Source: Cercis canadensis (taxonomy: Eukaryota > Streptophyta > Magnoliopsida > Fabales > Fabaceae). Taken from it: a stretch of 64,000 bases of DNA. Each line of letters opens with the position of its first letter. Within the stretch, counting starts at the first letter, position 1. Below the pieces are notes generated by a model that made no database searches, was not told where the DNA came from, and worked only from the letters and a program-made list of their open reading frames with translations. The stretch spans positions 90,356 to 154,355 of the forward strand of contig QAOA01008475.1 of NCBI GenBank assembly GCA_003255065.1, in the 5' to 3' direction. Shown here piece by piece: positions 36,601-48,601 of the stretch. Made by a program: the position numbers and the translations under genes.

Positions 36601-39600
36601 TTGGTTTTTTACTTGAATATTAGGTAGTGATCATGGAATTAAAGCACAAGGAGATGGGTGGTTGCTAACTGTTGCCTTGATAGAAGGAAGCAATTTAGCT
36701 GCTGTTGATGCTAGTGGGTTTTCTGATCCATATGTGGTGTTTACCTGCAATGGGAAAACAAGAACCAGCTCAATCAAGTTCCAGAACTGTGATCCCCAAT
36801 GGAATGGTGCTGTGCTTTAATTCAAATCTTAACCTCTGAATCTAGTAATTTGACACAGAAGTCTAGTTTTACCTACATCCAAACCGGATTTTTGTGCCAA
36901 TATATATATATATATATATTTTTTAATAATTAAAAATACTGTCTATCTTTGCAGAAATATTTGAGTTTGATGCAATGGATGACCCTCCTTCTGTGCTGGA
37001 TGTGGAACTTTATGATTTTGATGGACCTTTTGATGAAGCTGCATCTCTAGGACATGCTGAAATTAATTTTCTAAAAAGAAACATCTCGGATCTTGCTGAT
37101 ATATGGGTTCCTCTTGAAGGGAAGTTGGCTCTGGCATGCCAATCTAAGCTGCACTTAAGAATTTTCTTGGACAACACTAGAGGTGGCAATGTTGCAAAAC
37201 ACTATTTAAGTAAAATGGAGAAAGAGGTTGGGAAAAAGGTATGTATCTAGCTATGTTGCCGAGCTTTTGGTTGTTGTTGGTTTTTCCCCCTGCTTTTGGT
37301 GTTCTACTTCTGTTTTGACACACTTCTTTATGGCTTACGTTTTCCTATTAAAATAACTGTAGATTACTTTGCGGTCTCCTCAAACAAATTCTGCCTTCCA
37401 GAAACTCTTTGGGCTTCCACAGGAGGAATTTCTCATTAATGACTTCACCTGTCATTTGAAAAGAAAAATGCCCCTGCAGGTGCGGTTGGTCACTTGTATG
37501 ATATTGAAACACTTGGCCAATTTTTCTATTGTGTTTTTAAATGTTAAAATGCTTCTTTATTCCCATCAAGTTACCATTGTTTCTCTGCAGGGACGCCTAT
37601 TTCTGTCAACAAGAATAATTGGATTTCATGCAAATTTATTTGGAAAGAAGACAAAATTCTTTTTTCTCTGGGAGGACATTGAAGAAATTCAGGTCGTTCC
37701 CCCTACTTTTTCATCAATGGGGAGTCCAATAATTGTCATAACTCTTCGACAAGGCAGAGGTATGGATGCAAGGCATGGTGCAAAAACACAAGATGAAAAA
37801 GGCAGGCTGAAGTTCCATTTCCAGTCCTTTGTGTCTTTCAATGTTGCACACAGGTAGATGGGGGACATTTTCCAATTTTGTATGAACTTGTGTCTTTTAT
37901 ATACTTCTCTGCAACTTGTATTAAAATTATTTCTGTTATCTGTTTAATAATAATCTTTGCTCAACCCTTGCCATCTAGAGCTTATAACACTGGTTTAGGT
38001 TCATTTCAGTTGATGTATTTTCTTTTTCATGTTAAATTTAGTCCTTTGAGGTCATTCCAACAGTGCATTTATTTTGAAGATGTCGGCATTGGCAATTCAC
38101 AGTTGCATTTGTAACTCTTTCGGTTGATTCATTTAATTTTGGAATTCTAATGAATATTGCTGACCTTTTATTTTGAATTTTGCCCTTGTTAATGTACCAA
38201 GTGCGTGAAAGTTGTTTTACCTGTGTGTTTGTTTGTAGCCTTGGTTGACAGCTAAATTCATATTTGGTCATAATTTCATGGAATTCTATATAATAAAGCT
38301 TGAAATCAGTTAGCATAATTTGCTTATGTAATTTTTTTTTATATATTCCATTATCCAGTCATACTAGATCAAGTTACGTATTGATGGAATTGGAAGAAGA
38401 ACCATGTCTCTTTTATGATATTTTGTTCTGACAGTAACCAAAGGCGTGGTTCCATTATTGTTTATCAAATACAAGAATTATGTGGTGCTTGCTGCTTGGT
38501 TTCATGGAAATATGTCATTCTAAGTATATCTGACAATGTTGCCAATTATATGGTAATTATTTTTTACCCAAATGGGGCGTATTTCTCTATTCCCACTACT
38601 CTGCACCTAGACACTGATGCGGAATGTTCTCTGACTACCTAAAATATTTCCGTTGTAATGTTTGAAGGCATATCTTGGTCATCCAACTTCTCAGAAGATG
38701 CTTATCCATGTGTTCTGGCATATATGAAATGATATTTTTCTTATTTTCAGAAATTGTCTGAGAGACTGAGACAGTAACAATGTTACACTGCAATAGAAAA
38801 GTGTAAGATATCCTATGTTACTAAGACTTTGTTCTTGTGCTGATATAGGACCATCATGGCACTCTGGAAGGCCAGATCATTGAGTCCTGAACAGAAGGTC
38901 CAGATAGTTGAAGAAGAATCTGAAACCAAAAGCCTCATAAGTGAAGAGAATGGTTCATTCCTTGGCATTGATGATGTTAGCATGTCTGAGGTTTCTTCAT
39001 GTGTCCTTCCAGTTCCTGTAATCTCTCTCTTTCTCTCTACACACATGCATATGCACATCTAGTAATCTGTCCATATTGTGCATTCATATTGCCATGGTTG
39101 TGCAAAATAATTGGTTCCATTTATGGTTCTTTGCAGAACTTCGCAAATGTTTGTATCTGATTGTAATTTTCCTTTTCTTTTGGTTATAGGCCAGTTTCTT
39201 CATGGAGCTATTCAGCGGGGGTGAATTGGACCGTAAAGTCATGGAAAAAGCTGGCTGTCATAATTATTCATACACCCCTTGGGTATCAGAGAACAGTGAT
39301 ATCTACGAGAGGGCAATATATTTCAAATTTGATAAGCATATTTCACGCTATAGAGGTGAAGTGACAAGTACTCAGCAAAGATCGCCCCTGTCGGATGGAA
39401 AAGGTTGGGTTTTGGAAGAGGTCATGAACCTTCATGGAGTTCCTCTTGGTGACTATTTCAATGTGAGCAAACCCAAATTTAGCTTGTTTCTGTACTTTCT
39501 TTGTTTTATATAATTTACCTGTTTTCTTCATCTCCCTGTTAGTTTTTGTCTCCTACACCAATCTGAGTAGTGTGTTCTAATATTTCTCAGCTACACCTAC

Positions 39601-39788
39601 GCTACCAAATTGAGGATTTACCCCCAAAAACAAAGGGGTGTAAAGTGCAAGTGTTCTTTGGAGTTGAATGGCTGAAAAGCTCAAAGCATCAGAAAAGAAT
39701 TTCAAAGAATATCGTAAAAAATCTGCAAGAACGTTTAAAGGTGACCTTCAGTCTAGCTGAAAAGGAATTTTTGGTAAATAGCAAATGA
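33651..39788 (+). CDS. C2-VASt-C2-GRAM-VASt protein, At1g03370 type (9 exons)
   Basis: Exons: 33651-33999, 34327-35577, 36624-36806, 36955-37238, 37363-37479, 37591-37853, 38849-39017, 39190-39462, 39591-39788; 1028 aa, phase-consistent. Order: C2 domain 1 (residues 1 to about 105, DSNGLSDPYVRLQLG with Ca-binding Asp), a Ser-rich linker, first VASt/DUF4782 domain (about 205-445), and a hydrophobic segment at about 457-483 (YFANFTVLLTVFMGLYVFVH). Then C2 domain 2 (about 540-660, DASGFSDPYVVFTC), GRAM domain (about 696-790, FLSTRIIGFHANLFG) and second VASt domain (about 873-1020). GRAM plus VASt proteins act at membrane contact sites and bind sterol or phospholipid; C2 domains add Ca-dependent membrane docking. 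Role in plants is inferred from the fold. Intron 2 holds a LINE-like insertion. Confidence 0.92.
35685..36373 (-). mobile_element. LINE-like insertion in C2-GRAM intron 2
   Basis: The block is flanked by a 15-base near-perfect direct repeat, ATGCCTCTTGTGATT at 35670-35684 and ATGCCTTTTGTGATT at 36374-36388 (14 of 15 identical). The left end is a run of Ts, as expected for a poly-A tail of an element inserted in the minus orientation. A variable-length long target duplication plus an A tail points to a LINE or other retroposon. At 689 bases it is 5'-truncated, and no intact reverse transcriptase frame is visible. Confidence 0.55.
36900..36919. repeat. (TA)n microsatellite in C2-GRAM intron 3
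   Basis: Ten TA units shortly before the exon 4 acceptor. Confidence 0.9.
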
Positions 39789-40839
39789 ATCATCCTGGGG
39801 TTGACTTTGACAATGATGGGATTGGGAGCTAGCTTATATTCTGCGGCATCATCACACATTGCTGTCAGCACACATGTTTACTCCATTCATCAGCAGAGCC
39901 TGGTTAGGGCCGGAATTTATGATACATCAAATTTAAGGTCTATGTGATTGTCCTCTTTAGGGTTGGTTTGCCTGAAATTCCTAACTTCACCGGAACATCA
40001 TGATATGCTGGCAGAGTTATCTGCAGGAGAACTTTGATCTGAACCCAGCAGCATGTATTTCTTCTCCTATCAATGGCATAAAGATCAGAGCTTGAATGTG
40101 GGTGAAAATTGTTGTCCTCTTGGACAAGCTTGCTACCAAGAGTTTGTTCTTCAATCCAGAATTCTGATTGGGGAGATTTTTTTCTATGGTAAATTGATTG
40201 GGGAGATTTTTAACTGCTCCCTTCTAGGCTTGTTAGACACTAGCAGAAGATATTCAGATAGCTTGCGTAGTTGTAAGTAGTCAAAATTTTGAATTTTTTT
40301 CTTTGGGTGCAGTAAGTTCCACTTTTGTATATGAAACAACATGTTGCCTCTGTAATTGTTAGGTAAAAGTTGTGACACATTCGATGAACAGAAGCTTTTT
40401 GTCAGATAGGGATGATTGTTATAAGCATTCTTTTGGGCCTGAGATTGCCATAAAGCAGAGTTCTTACACCACACAGATAGTTGATTCTTCTGCTAGATCG
40501 AATTGTTGAAACAATTGTTTTTTAGAGATAAGGGAAGGAACATAATTCAAGATTGGAATTCTTGCACTTTTTATTTGTGAAAGTGAAATAAATGCTATTT
40601 AAGATATGCGATTAGATAATACATGCAGATTGTCTATGTGTTTTGGATATTGTAGATGTTTTACTTATTGAAAAAACAAACACTTTTTTAAGTATAAAAA
40701 GAGCTAAGAAGCTGAAAATTGAAAAAAAGCTCACAATAAGTGTTTTGAAAGGCAGTAAAGAAGTGTTTCTATACACACACAGCAACAGACTCAAGGTAAT
40801 GATGGGATAATTCTAATTAAGTGTAAGTTAATATAATTA

Positions 40840-41325
40840 GGTTTAAATATACTGTAGGTTCTTATAATTTTGAAATTTTTTTAATTAGGTTCTTATAATT
40901 TTTTTTTCTTCTTTTAGGATCTTTATAGTTTAATTTTTTTTTAATTGAGTCTCTGTCATCACCCCGGGTTATAACTACGTTAGTTTAGTGCTAACATGAC
41001 AAATGGTTTCTCCACATGACAAAAGATGAAACTTACGTGACACTAAAGTGGCACACAAATTGCCACCCATCAAACGCATAGATAAGGCATGTGGCTCAGT
41101 TTTTCTCAATTTTTGTCACTTTAGTACCACATCAACTTTTTTTATTGTTATATAGACAAGCCGTTTGTTATGTGAGTACTAAACTGACGAAGTTATAATT
41201 GGTGTTGACTGCAGGGACTCAATTAAAAAAAAAATTAAACTATAAGAACCCCAAAAGAAAAAAAAACTATAAGAATTTGATTCAAAATTTGTCAAAATTA
41301 TAAGGACATGTAGTACATTTAAACT
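40840..41325. mobile_element. MULE-type MITE with exact 9-bp target duplication
   Basis: Ends GGTTTAAATATACTGTAGGT and, as reverse complement of the right end, AGTTTAAATGTACTACATGT. Pairing continues for about 170 bases in each arm (TTCTTATAATTTTGA, TTTAATTGAGTC, GTTTAGT). Flanked on both sides by ATATAATTA (40831-40839 and 41326-41334). Nine-base duplications with long arms are typical of Mutator-like elements. Confidence 0.8.
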
Positions 41326-41352
41326 ATATAATTATTCATAGAATTGATTATA

Positions 41353-41600
41353 GAGAGCTGTTATTTTCACATCTAATTTTACTAATGACACACCTTATTT
41401 AATGTCTAAATATAATATAGATTAATTTACATTCATTTAATATAATTTTTTTAGTTAATTATAAAAATCCTTATTTAATTTAAAAAGTTTAGTCAAAGTT
41501 AAAAAAAAGTCATATTAATTGAGGGTAATTTAGTCTATATTATTTTAGATATTAAATAAAGTGTGACATTAACATAATAGGATGTGAAAATAGCAACTTT
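41353..41600. mobile_element. Second MULE-type MITE with exact 9-bp target duplication
   Basis: Left arm CTGTTATTTTCACATCTAAT and right arm (reverse complement) GTTGCTATTTTCACATCCTA pair, as do the inner blocks (ACACACCTTATTTAATGTCT against TCACACTTTATTTAATATCT). Flanked by TTGATTATA at 41344-41352 and 41601-41609. Confidence 0.7.
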
Positions 41601-42681
41601 TTGATTATATTATGATAAAAATGGAATTATTCATGATGTGAATAAATTGTGGTTGAATTGTTATAAAATGTAACTATGAACCAAATTAACAATTTTTCAT
41701 TGATTTGCACTTAATTAGAATCATACAAAATTATTAAGATTGTTCTTTTTCTCTCTATGTCCGTACATAGCTGACTATCTTGTCCAAAGTTGGAGAAAAT
41801 CTTAATGAAAAAATTATAAAGAATGACGTAAAGAAATAAATTTATCTCGGGGGTAAAATTGGCATCGTGCATAAAGATAGGGAGATTTTAGTATAATAAA
41901 ATTATAAAAAAAAATTAATTCTAACTAAAGAAATTTTCTTTAGCTGCTTTGTGTGAGCGGAAAAGCTCTTCTCTTTGCCCTACTCATCTCGGAAAGTTCT
42001 CTTCGTCTTCGGCTTCGCTCCTCCCTCTTGGCTTCCCGCTTAATCGACATTAAAGCTTCTCTCTTTTCTTCTCAAAGCCCCTCCACAGAAACCCTAATTG
42101 GTACGAATCTCTTACTTCACGAATGACCAATCAGTCTACGTGCTTATTTTCTTTTTCTTTTTTCGTTACTTTTTTATTACCAAAAAAAAAAAAAAAAAAA
42201 NAAAAAAAAAAAAAGAAACCCATTGATGAATTCCATGCTATTTATTGTTGGAGATTCCCAATACATTTTGGACGCTGGAATTGGGTTCTGACTTAGAAAC
42301 TAGGCTTCAATTTGCTTTTGGATTATACATAGGCTCTAATTTTCAATTATACTGATTCACTATAGAGTGAATCAAGTTTTTTGATTTGGAGTTGTAGTTA
42401 TTGATTACACGTTTCGTTTCTCATTGTACCTTTTTATCTTTTTCCCTTTTGCAAATATCTAATTATTGAGTCCCTGTTTGATTTGGAGTTATGTTTTAAA
42501 TTCAGTGTTTTTTCACCTTCTTAGGGTCTCTTGAAAGACAGTTTTGTAGCATGAACTGTCCGTGGAACAGAGGAATCGATTCTAGAGCTTGTTGTTGGTT
42601 TGATGCCATTAACACATTGTGACGCAACTTGTTTCTGAGCTCGTACTAAGGGAGCTCATTGATTAGGTGGATTCAAAGAGA

Positions 42682-44492
42682 ATGTATGGAAGAGCAGGTC
42701 TTGATAGGTTTAAGAAAGCTCAAACTTTGGAACCATTCGCAGTAACTGTGAATTCATCTTCGAAAACGAGTGCCCAACCTGCTGCTAAAGTAGTCAACCA
42801 TTCCTCAACTTTACCTTCACAACCTCAAAATTCTCTTCACGAAACCCAAAATCAGCAGCATCATGCTTCTCAGCAAGCTGTGGGGCTGGAGGCAGCCCCA
42901 TTGTTGGGACAGACTCAGCAGGTGACCCCAGTGGGAGGGGGCCAATCAACATGGCAACCGCCAGATTGGGCAATTGAGCCTCGCCCAGGTGTTTATTATT
43001 TGGAAGTTTTGAAGGATGGTCAGGTACTAGATAAGATTAATCTGGACAGAAGAAGGAATCTCTTTGGGAGGCAAATGCACACTTGTGATTTTGTGCTTGA
43101 TCATCTATCTGTCTCTCGCCAGCATGCTGCAGTCATTCCTCACAAGAATGGGAGGTGAGACCATTTCTTACATCCTTGATATTACTAGAATGGAATGGAT
43201 TCACTCTTTCTGTCTGTAATCACCATCGTCATTTGCTTTCTGCGTAACATTTTCTGAATATATTTGGCCTCGAAACCAAATTATTCAAACATTCAAGCTT
43301 TTGTTGGTTAGACTTTCATAAAAATTATTAACAGCATGCCATAGCATATGTCGGACCAATTATGGATTTGCCTAGGAGTTAATTGTTACTGAATTGGATT
43401 TCTGATCATTATGGGATATGATCAGGAACTATTTATGTACTTCTTAGATATTAGGTTAAAAATATTTTACATCTAAGATTGAAGAATTAATGATCCAGTA
43501 AGCCATATGGAGCTTCAAAGGGAAAGTAACCCATGTTCCTCCTTGATTGAATGGCTTTGGACACATGCCATGTCCTTGAGACACAGATGGATATATTTAC
43601 TTATTTTTGGTATGTAATTAAGTCCTGTAGAATTTGAATATCTATTGTGATCCCCATGTCATTAACAAGCTATTGTTTCTTCTACAGCGTATATGTAATT
43701 GATTTGGGATCTGCACATGGTACATTTGTTGCAAATGAGCGATTGACTAAAGATTCACCAGTTGAGCTTGAAGTAGGGCAGTCTTTGCGGTTTGCTGCAT
43801 CAACAAGAACTTACATATTAAGAAAGAATGATGCAGCTCTTTTCCCTCATGCTCCACTGCCCACGGAGATCAATTTACCACCACCTCCTGACCCCTCTGA
43901 TGAAGAAGCTGTTGTTACTTATAACACACTTCTAAATCGTTATGGTCTTGGCAAGTCTGGATCCAGTGAGTCCGGTAGCTCAGCAAGTAGCAGAAATGAC
44001 AATCACAACTCAGAGAGAGCTCCTAAGAGAATTAAGAAGGCAAGAGTTTCCTTCAGAGATCAAGTTGGGGGAGAGTTGGTTGAGGTTGTTGGGATTTCAG
44101 ACGGTGCAGATGTAGAAACAGAACCTGGTCCAGTTGGTGTGAAAGAAGGAAGTCTTGTTGGAAAATACGAATCCCTTGTACAGATTACAGTAATACCTAA
44201 GGGAAAAGAGCAGTCCTCTGTAAAGGAGGCAGATGCATCCCAGAAAGGTGTAACGGATAAACTGCAAGAAGTCTTAAAAAAGGTCAAAACCCCACCAAAA
44301 GTTGGGATTTATGATGACCTATATGGAGAATCATTTTCTGCCAAAGTTGGATCTTCTTGGGCATATTCACCTGTTACTGGTGAAGGAGCTCCTACTGCTA
44401 GGGATGGGGAAAGCAGTATGTTAATTGGGAAACCTGACTATAACTCAAGCAGTGTTGATGAAGACAATGATGATGATGATTTGTTTGGGTGA
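42682..44492 (+). CDS. FHA-domain protein, NIPP1/PPP1R8-like regulator of protein phosphatase 1 (2 exons)
   Basis: Exons 42682-43154 and 43688-44492, phase-consistent, 425 aa. Starts MYGRAGLDRFKKAQTLEPF, as in plant NIPP1 homologues (At5g47790). A Gln-rich stretch is followed by DWAIEPRPGVYYLEVLKDG and an FHA domain (about residues 100-210) with the phospho-threonine-binding residues in LFGRQ, SVSRQHA and GSAHGTF. RVSF at residues 277-280 (context KKARVSFRDQ) is an RVxF PP1-docking motif, as in animal NIPP1. The C-terminus is acidic (DEDNDDDDLFG). NIPP1 is nuclear, binds PP1 and phosphorylated splicing factors, and regulates splicing and transcription. A GTG-initiated extension of five codons upstream is open but not needed. 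Confidence 0.92.
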
Positions 44493-45163
44493 CCAATTTA
44501 ACATCTGGCAGACCAGATTATGGAATAGATCTGTGGTAATTCTGTATTTGAGTTTGACAACACCACCGGGAACTGAAAGCAAACACTTAAATTATATTGT
44601 ATGTTTCTCTTATTCTGTGGAGTTATTGTTGTAATGCATGCATATTTTTTGTTTTCCATTGCATGCTTCACCTACTCAAATACAAAAAGATTGCAGTTTA
44701 GTGGCAAAATGGTGTGTTATCCTTACTGTTAAGGTAAATACGGTTTACATATAGCTATTCAATAACTCATTCAAGCTTTCTGGTTTGCATAGTCACAGGG
44801 CAGTTCTTCTTGATTTTGGGCTCCAATGCGCCTTGATATGCTGAAGGTAAATTATGTCATTGTACACGCTACACCCAGAATCAGTCATATATAGCTGTCA
44901 TGTCCATAAAATTAAAAAAAAATAAAAAGAAGTCATATAGCTGTTACATTCATCCCATATGAACAGTCGTATAGCTGTTATGGCCAAAGAAAGAAAAAAA
45001 TATAAAAAAGACTTCATATAGCTTTTACATTCACCCCTCTATAAGAACAGTCTACTATTAGATTCATCCTACTAGTAAATTGAATAAGATAAGGGGTGTG
45101 GGGGAAAAACAAGAGCTTTTTCTCCATGTGAACATCACCTACATGGCTACATCCTTGCTCTTC
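44493..45163. other. Convergent 3' spacer between the FHA and bZIP genes
   Basis: Two related blocks at about 44890-44960 and 44970-45050 repeat a CATATAGCTGTTACATTCA-like segment. No gene seen. Confidence 0.5.
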
Positions 45164-46626
45164 TCATGTGTAAACTGAGTCAGCTTTCTCATTGACATCC
45201 TGCAAAATTCAGCAATTAACCCATGTAGGTGCAAGCTCACATCAGTGCCTGAAAAATAAAGGTTTCAGACTATGTAAATGATTATACATTAACCTGAATG
45301 AAAAATCGACCAACATAAAATTTAGAAAAAAAAAAAGGCAAAAAAGAAAAAGAAAACGGAAAGGAGATTACATAAGATGAGCAAACTTCAATTAAAGACT
45401 TCGATTACCTCTCTTGGGAGATAGAAATCAGATGTGGAGAAACATTTTCTTAGTCCACATAACCTACCAGCTGGTTTGGAATCTGGAAAAAGCTGCAAAA
45501 TGAAAGAGAAAGATGTAAGAGCAAGAAATGAAAAACAAGAAATATGCCGAATAAATTCATGGGTTAACAAATATCATTTAACAAGGAATTGTTATGTAAA
45601 TTAAAATTCCAATGAGACTAAGAAAGAATGGAGTTATTAGAAATGTAAGAAGCATGAATTTAGCTACATGAACATTTAAAACAAGCACAATTCCACCTCT
45701 AGCGAGTAAAAAGTTTATAAACAGTAATCAATTGTCATAGAAACAGTGAAAAGAGCGTTGAAAGGTTGGAGATAGGTAGAAATCCTAAAATAATTGACTA
45801 AAGTTCTAAAAAACCATTTCTCTTGAAATTTTCTTTGCATAAATAACATGTAGACACACAACTTTTCCTGAATGCTTTAATCTACTTGCATGATATGATG
45901 AAATACTTTATTAATTTTCTAATGACAAAATAATAATAATACTAATTTTCTAATCACCTAAAGAATACTCCCAAATGTTGGTGTACAAAGTAAAATCCAT
46001 GAAAAAGAAAATGATTACCTGAAAAACTCTCTTCATAAACACTTTTTTCGCCTTGAGTTTTTCAACTTTGGCCTCAAGTTCCTCGATATAGGCCTACATT
46101 TGAATTAATAGTTATCAGTTATATCTCATGAAAACATAGATATTAAAAGTCAAATCTTTCTAAACATTCATTTTTAACTGCATTTTATAATATAAAAAAA
46201 TGTTAGTCAGTATCACTTAGAGTTTTTAATTATCTTTATATATTTATCATTTTTTTTTCCCTTTTTAGGCCATGTTTTGTGGAAAGAAATAACACTAACC
46301 TTCTTCTTTTCAATCGATCTTATAGCTGAGATTCTGTTTTGAATCTTAAACTTTTCTTTCCTGAGATTATACTCTTTAGAACCCTTTTTAAGTCTTCTTC
46401 TTTTAACCCAAGGTCCTCCATATTCATCAAACTCCAACTCAGAATCAAGATTACGTTGTTCTTCATTTTTGTTCTCTTTTTCGAGACTGTTCCATAACTC
46501 ACTCAAACAATCGAAGTCAAGATCACCAAAAGCCAGCTCAAAGTCATCTATGAGATTGAAGCTTTCGTTTTCCATTGTGTCTTCTATAGAGGGTGGAAGT
46601 GGTCCTTTTATATCTAAAACTCCCAT
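45164..46626 (-). CDS. Degenerate group A-like bZIP protein (4 exons, tentative)
   Basis: Exons in transcript order: 46626-46300, 46093-46019, 45492-45409, and probably 45199-45164; about 173 aa. The N-terminus is acidic (FNLIDDFELAFGDLDFD). Across the first intron the sequence reads KIQNRISAIRSIEKKK, then AYIEELEAKVEKLKAKK. This aligns with the basic region and zipper start of plant group A bZIPs (ABI5/FD: AY..ELEAKV). The intron position is the usual one. The C-terminal RLCGLRKCFSTSDF faintly resembles the LRRT motif of that group. Oddities: the invariant Arg of N-x7-R is Ile, and the zipper has only about two heptads. Either a non-DNA-binding derivative or a decaying gene. The last exon is uncertain: an earlier acceptor (about 45252) would end the protein after four residues. 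Confidence 0.5.
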
Positions 46627-47239
46627 GTCCTTACCAACATGAAAATGTGCATTTTTGCATGTATTAATAATTAGAATATATTCCTTTGCTTTTTCAGTGT
46701 ACCATTAGAGTATGAACCTCATGCTTAATTTTACTAACGTTTTCATTTTCTTGTACAAACATGCTTTCCATTTATTGTATTACGTATTATAAAGGTATTT
46801 AGTTAATCACATATGATTATAGAGTTAATTAACTAATACATTTCATCATGCATTTAAAAATCATAATTCAAGAGAATGCTAGAATTTACTATACTATGTA
46901 TAATTTGCATTTTTGCTATGTGTTATAGTTAGAAACTATAAGAGGTAATTGAATTATATGCAATTAAAATGTTTTTCATTGCAAAATATGAGCTGTTCTC
47001 TTTCAAAATTTATATTTGTGCATTATGTAGTCAATTAAAGGTGAGTTAAGGATTGTATCAAATAAAGGGTCAAGTTTAATTGTAATTCTCATAGTTCAAA
47101 GGGTTACTTTTTTTTTTTTCTTCTTATTATTATTTTACATTTTGATACAGTCCTAGTACTTTTAACTCCAGTTTTCTCATGGTGGCCAAAACAAGACATG
47201 CATGTGTGATTGTACTTAATGCATAAAAACACATTTGTA
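46627..47239. other. AT-rich spacer upstream of the bZIP gene
   Basis: Likely promoter of the minus-strand bZIP; no other feature seen. Confidence 0.5.
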
Positions 47240-47247
47240 TTGTTTGG

Positions 47248-48601
47248 TAGGGGTGTAAGGCAAAACCGGAAAACCGGTCAAATCGACCGAATCAGACCGA
47301 GGGCAAATCGAGTCAAACCAAGAGAGTTGGTTCGGTTTTCGATTTGATTTTCTAAAAAACCGATAAGACCAGTTCCGTTTCGGTTTCAGAAAAAAAAAAA
47401 AAAAAAAAAACCAAACTTAAACCGAACCAAACCGAAATCTATATATATATATATATATATATTTTTAATTTTTAATTATATATTATATTAATAATCCCTT
47501 AAAACTACGTCGTTTTGAACTGACCTAAATCCCTCTTCTCCCAAATTTCAATTGATTTCCCCACTTTCAAGCTAGAAACAACAGAAATAGCAAAATGAAG
47601 AATAGCTCAACACTGGTTTTTGATATTACCGGCAAAATGTTTTTCTCTTCACCATTTCCAAAACACATAAGAACTTGTATTTATCCTTTCCTTCACCATT
47701 TCTTTGTCAAAGGAGGACGCGGTTTCCTTCTCTGCCATTTCTTTGTCAAGAACAAGAACAAGGGCAAGAAAAGGAGGACGATGGACCTCCGTGAATCAAT
47801 CAGCAGCCAAACCGACGTCAGATTGAGCATCACAAAGCAGGTATTCTCGAAAGAAGGCAAGAACAAGAACCTAGTATTTTCGCCCTTGTCCATCCACATG
47901 GTGCTGAGCCTGATCGCTGCTGGGTCCAAGGGTCCCACTCTGGATCAGCTGCTGTCCTTCCTCAGGACGAACTCCATCGACCATCTTAACTCCTTGGCCT
48001 CTTAGCTCGTTGTTGTTGTCTTTGCTGACGGTAGCCCCAGCGGCGGGCCTCGCTTATCTTTCGCCGATGGCGTCTGGTCCGATAAATCCCTTTCTCTTAA
48101 GCCTTCTTTCAAACACATTGTGGACACTGCTTATAAGGCCGCTTTCGCTCAAGTCGACTTCCGTCACAGCAGAACAACTGAACAAGCACAGCTGCAGAGG
48201 TACAATTACAATCTGGAGATTCTAGACCCTGGTGTAAAACGAGAAGAACCAAAAATTAAAAAGGGTCATACTAAAGTACTGGTTTTTGTTAAGCCACTAA
48301 ATGCGCAGATCGTTGTATTGGGGAAATGGACACCGAGAGTCCGAGACACACAGTAGAGAGGGGAAGAAAATGAGGTTTGATGCCCACGCTTCTGCAAGGA
48401 AGAAAGGAACAGCGCCGATTTTAAGAATGACCCCCCTGAATAAGCCTGGAAACCGAGAAAACCGACCGAACCGAACGAGTTTGGTTTGACTCGGTTTTGC
48501 TAAAAGAAATTTAAAAAATCGAATCGAACCGAACCGAACCGAATTTCTTTTGACCGGTCTGGTCTCGGTTTAGGGTAAAAATCGAACCGATTACACCCCT
48601 A
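47248..48601. mobile_element. Non-autonomous hAT element carrying a serpin fragment
   Basis: Terminal inverted repeats TAGGGGTGTAA (left) and TTACACCCCTA (right) are perfect 11-mers of the hAT type. The element is flanked on both sides by the same 8 bases, TTGTTTGG (47240-47247 and 48602-48609), the hAT hallmark. Subterminal regions are full of CGGTTT/AACCG motifs (CCGAACCGAACC), as expected for transposase binding. No transposase frame is present. The interior holds a serpin-like coding fragment (47781 to about 48169). A (TA)n tract lies at 47440-47462. Confidence 0.85.
47781..48169 (+). pseudogene. Captured serpin N-terminal fragment inside the hAT element
   Basis: From an ATG at 47781 the frame reads MDLRESISSQTDVRLSITKQ, then NLVFSPLSIHMVLSLIAAGS and DQLLSFLRTNSIDHLNSLAS. 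It then meets a TAG at 48003-48005. The same frame continues with serpin sequence (FADGSPSGGPRLSFADGVW, SLSLKPSFKHIVDTAYKAAF) to about 48169, where similarity ends. Plant serpins (Serpin1/Zx type) are about 390 aa protease inhibitors. This piece covers only about the first 130 residues and lacks the reactive-centre loop, so it cannot inhibit proteases. An open leader runs upstream in frame to an ATG at 47595. Similarity was judged from memory of plant serpins. Confidence 0.75.

Larger units (their letters stand above)
39789..42681. other. C2-GRAM 3' region, two MITEs, and the FHA gene promoter and leader
   Basis: The first 700 bases look like 3' UTR. Two MITEs follow (40840-41325 and 41353-41600). 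From about 41950 a pyrimidine-rich leader (TCTTCTCTTTGCCC) ending AACCCTAATTG, with a GTACGA donor at about 42101, leads through a 5' UTR intron containing poly-A with an N (42201). The probable acceptor is at about 42666. No other gene seen. Confidence 0.55.
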
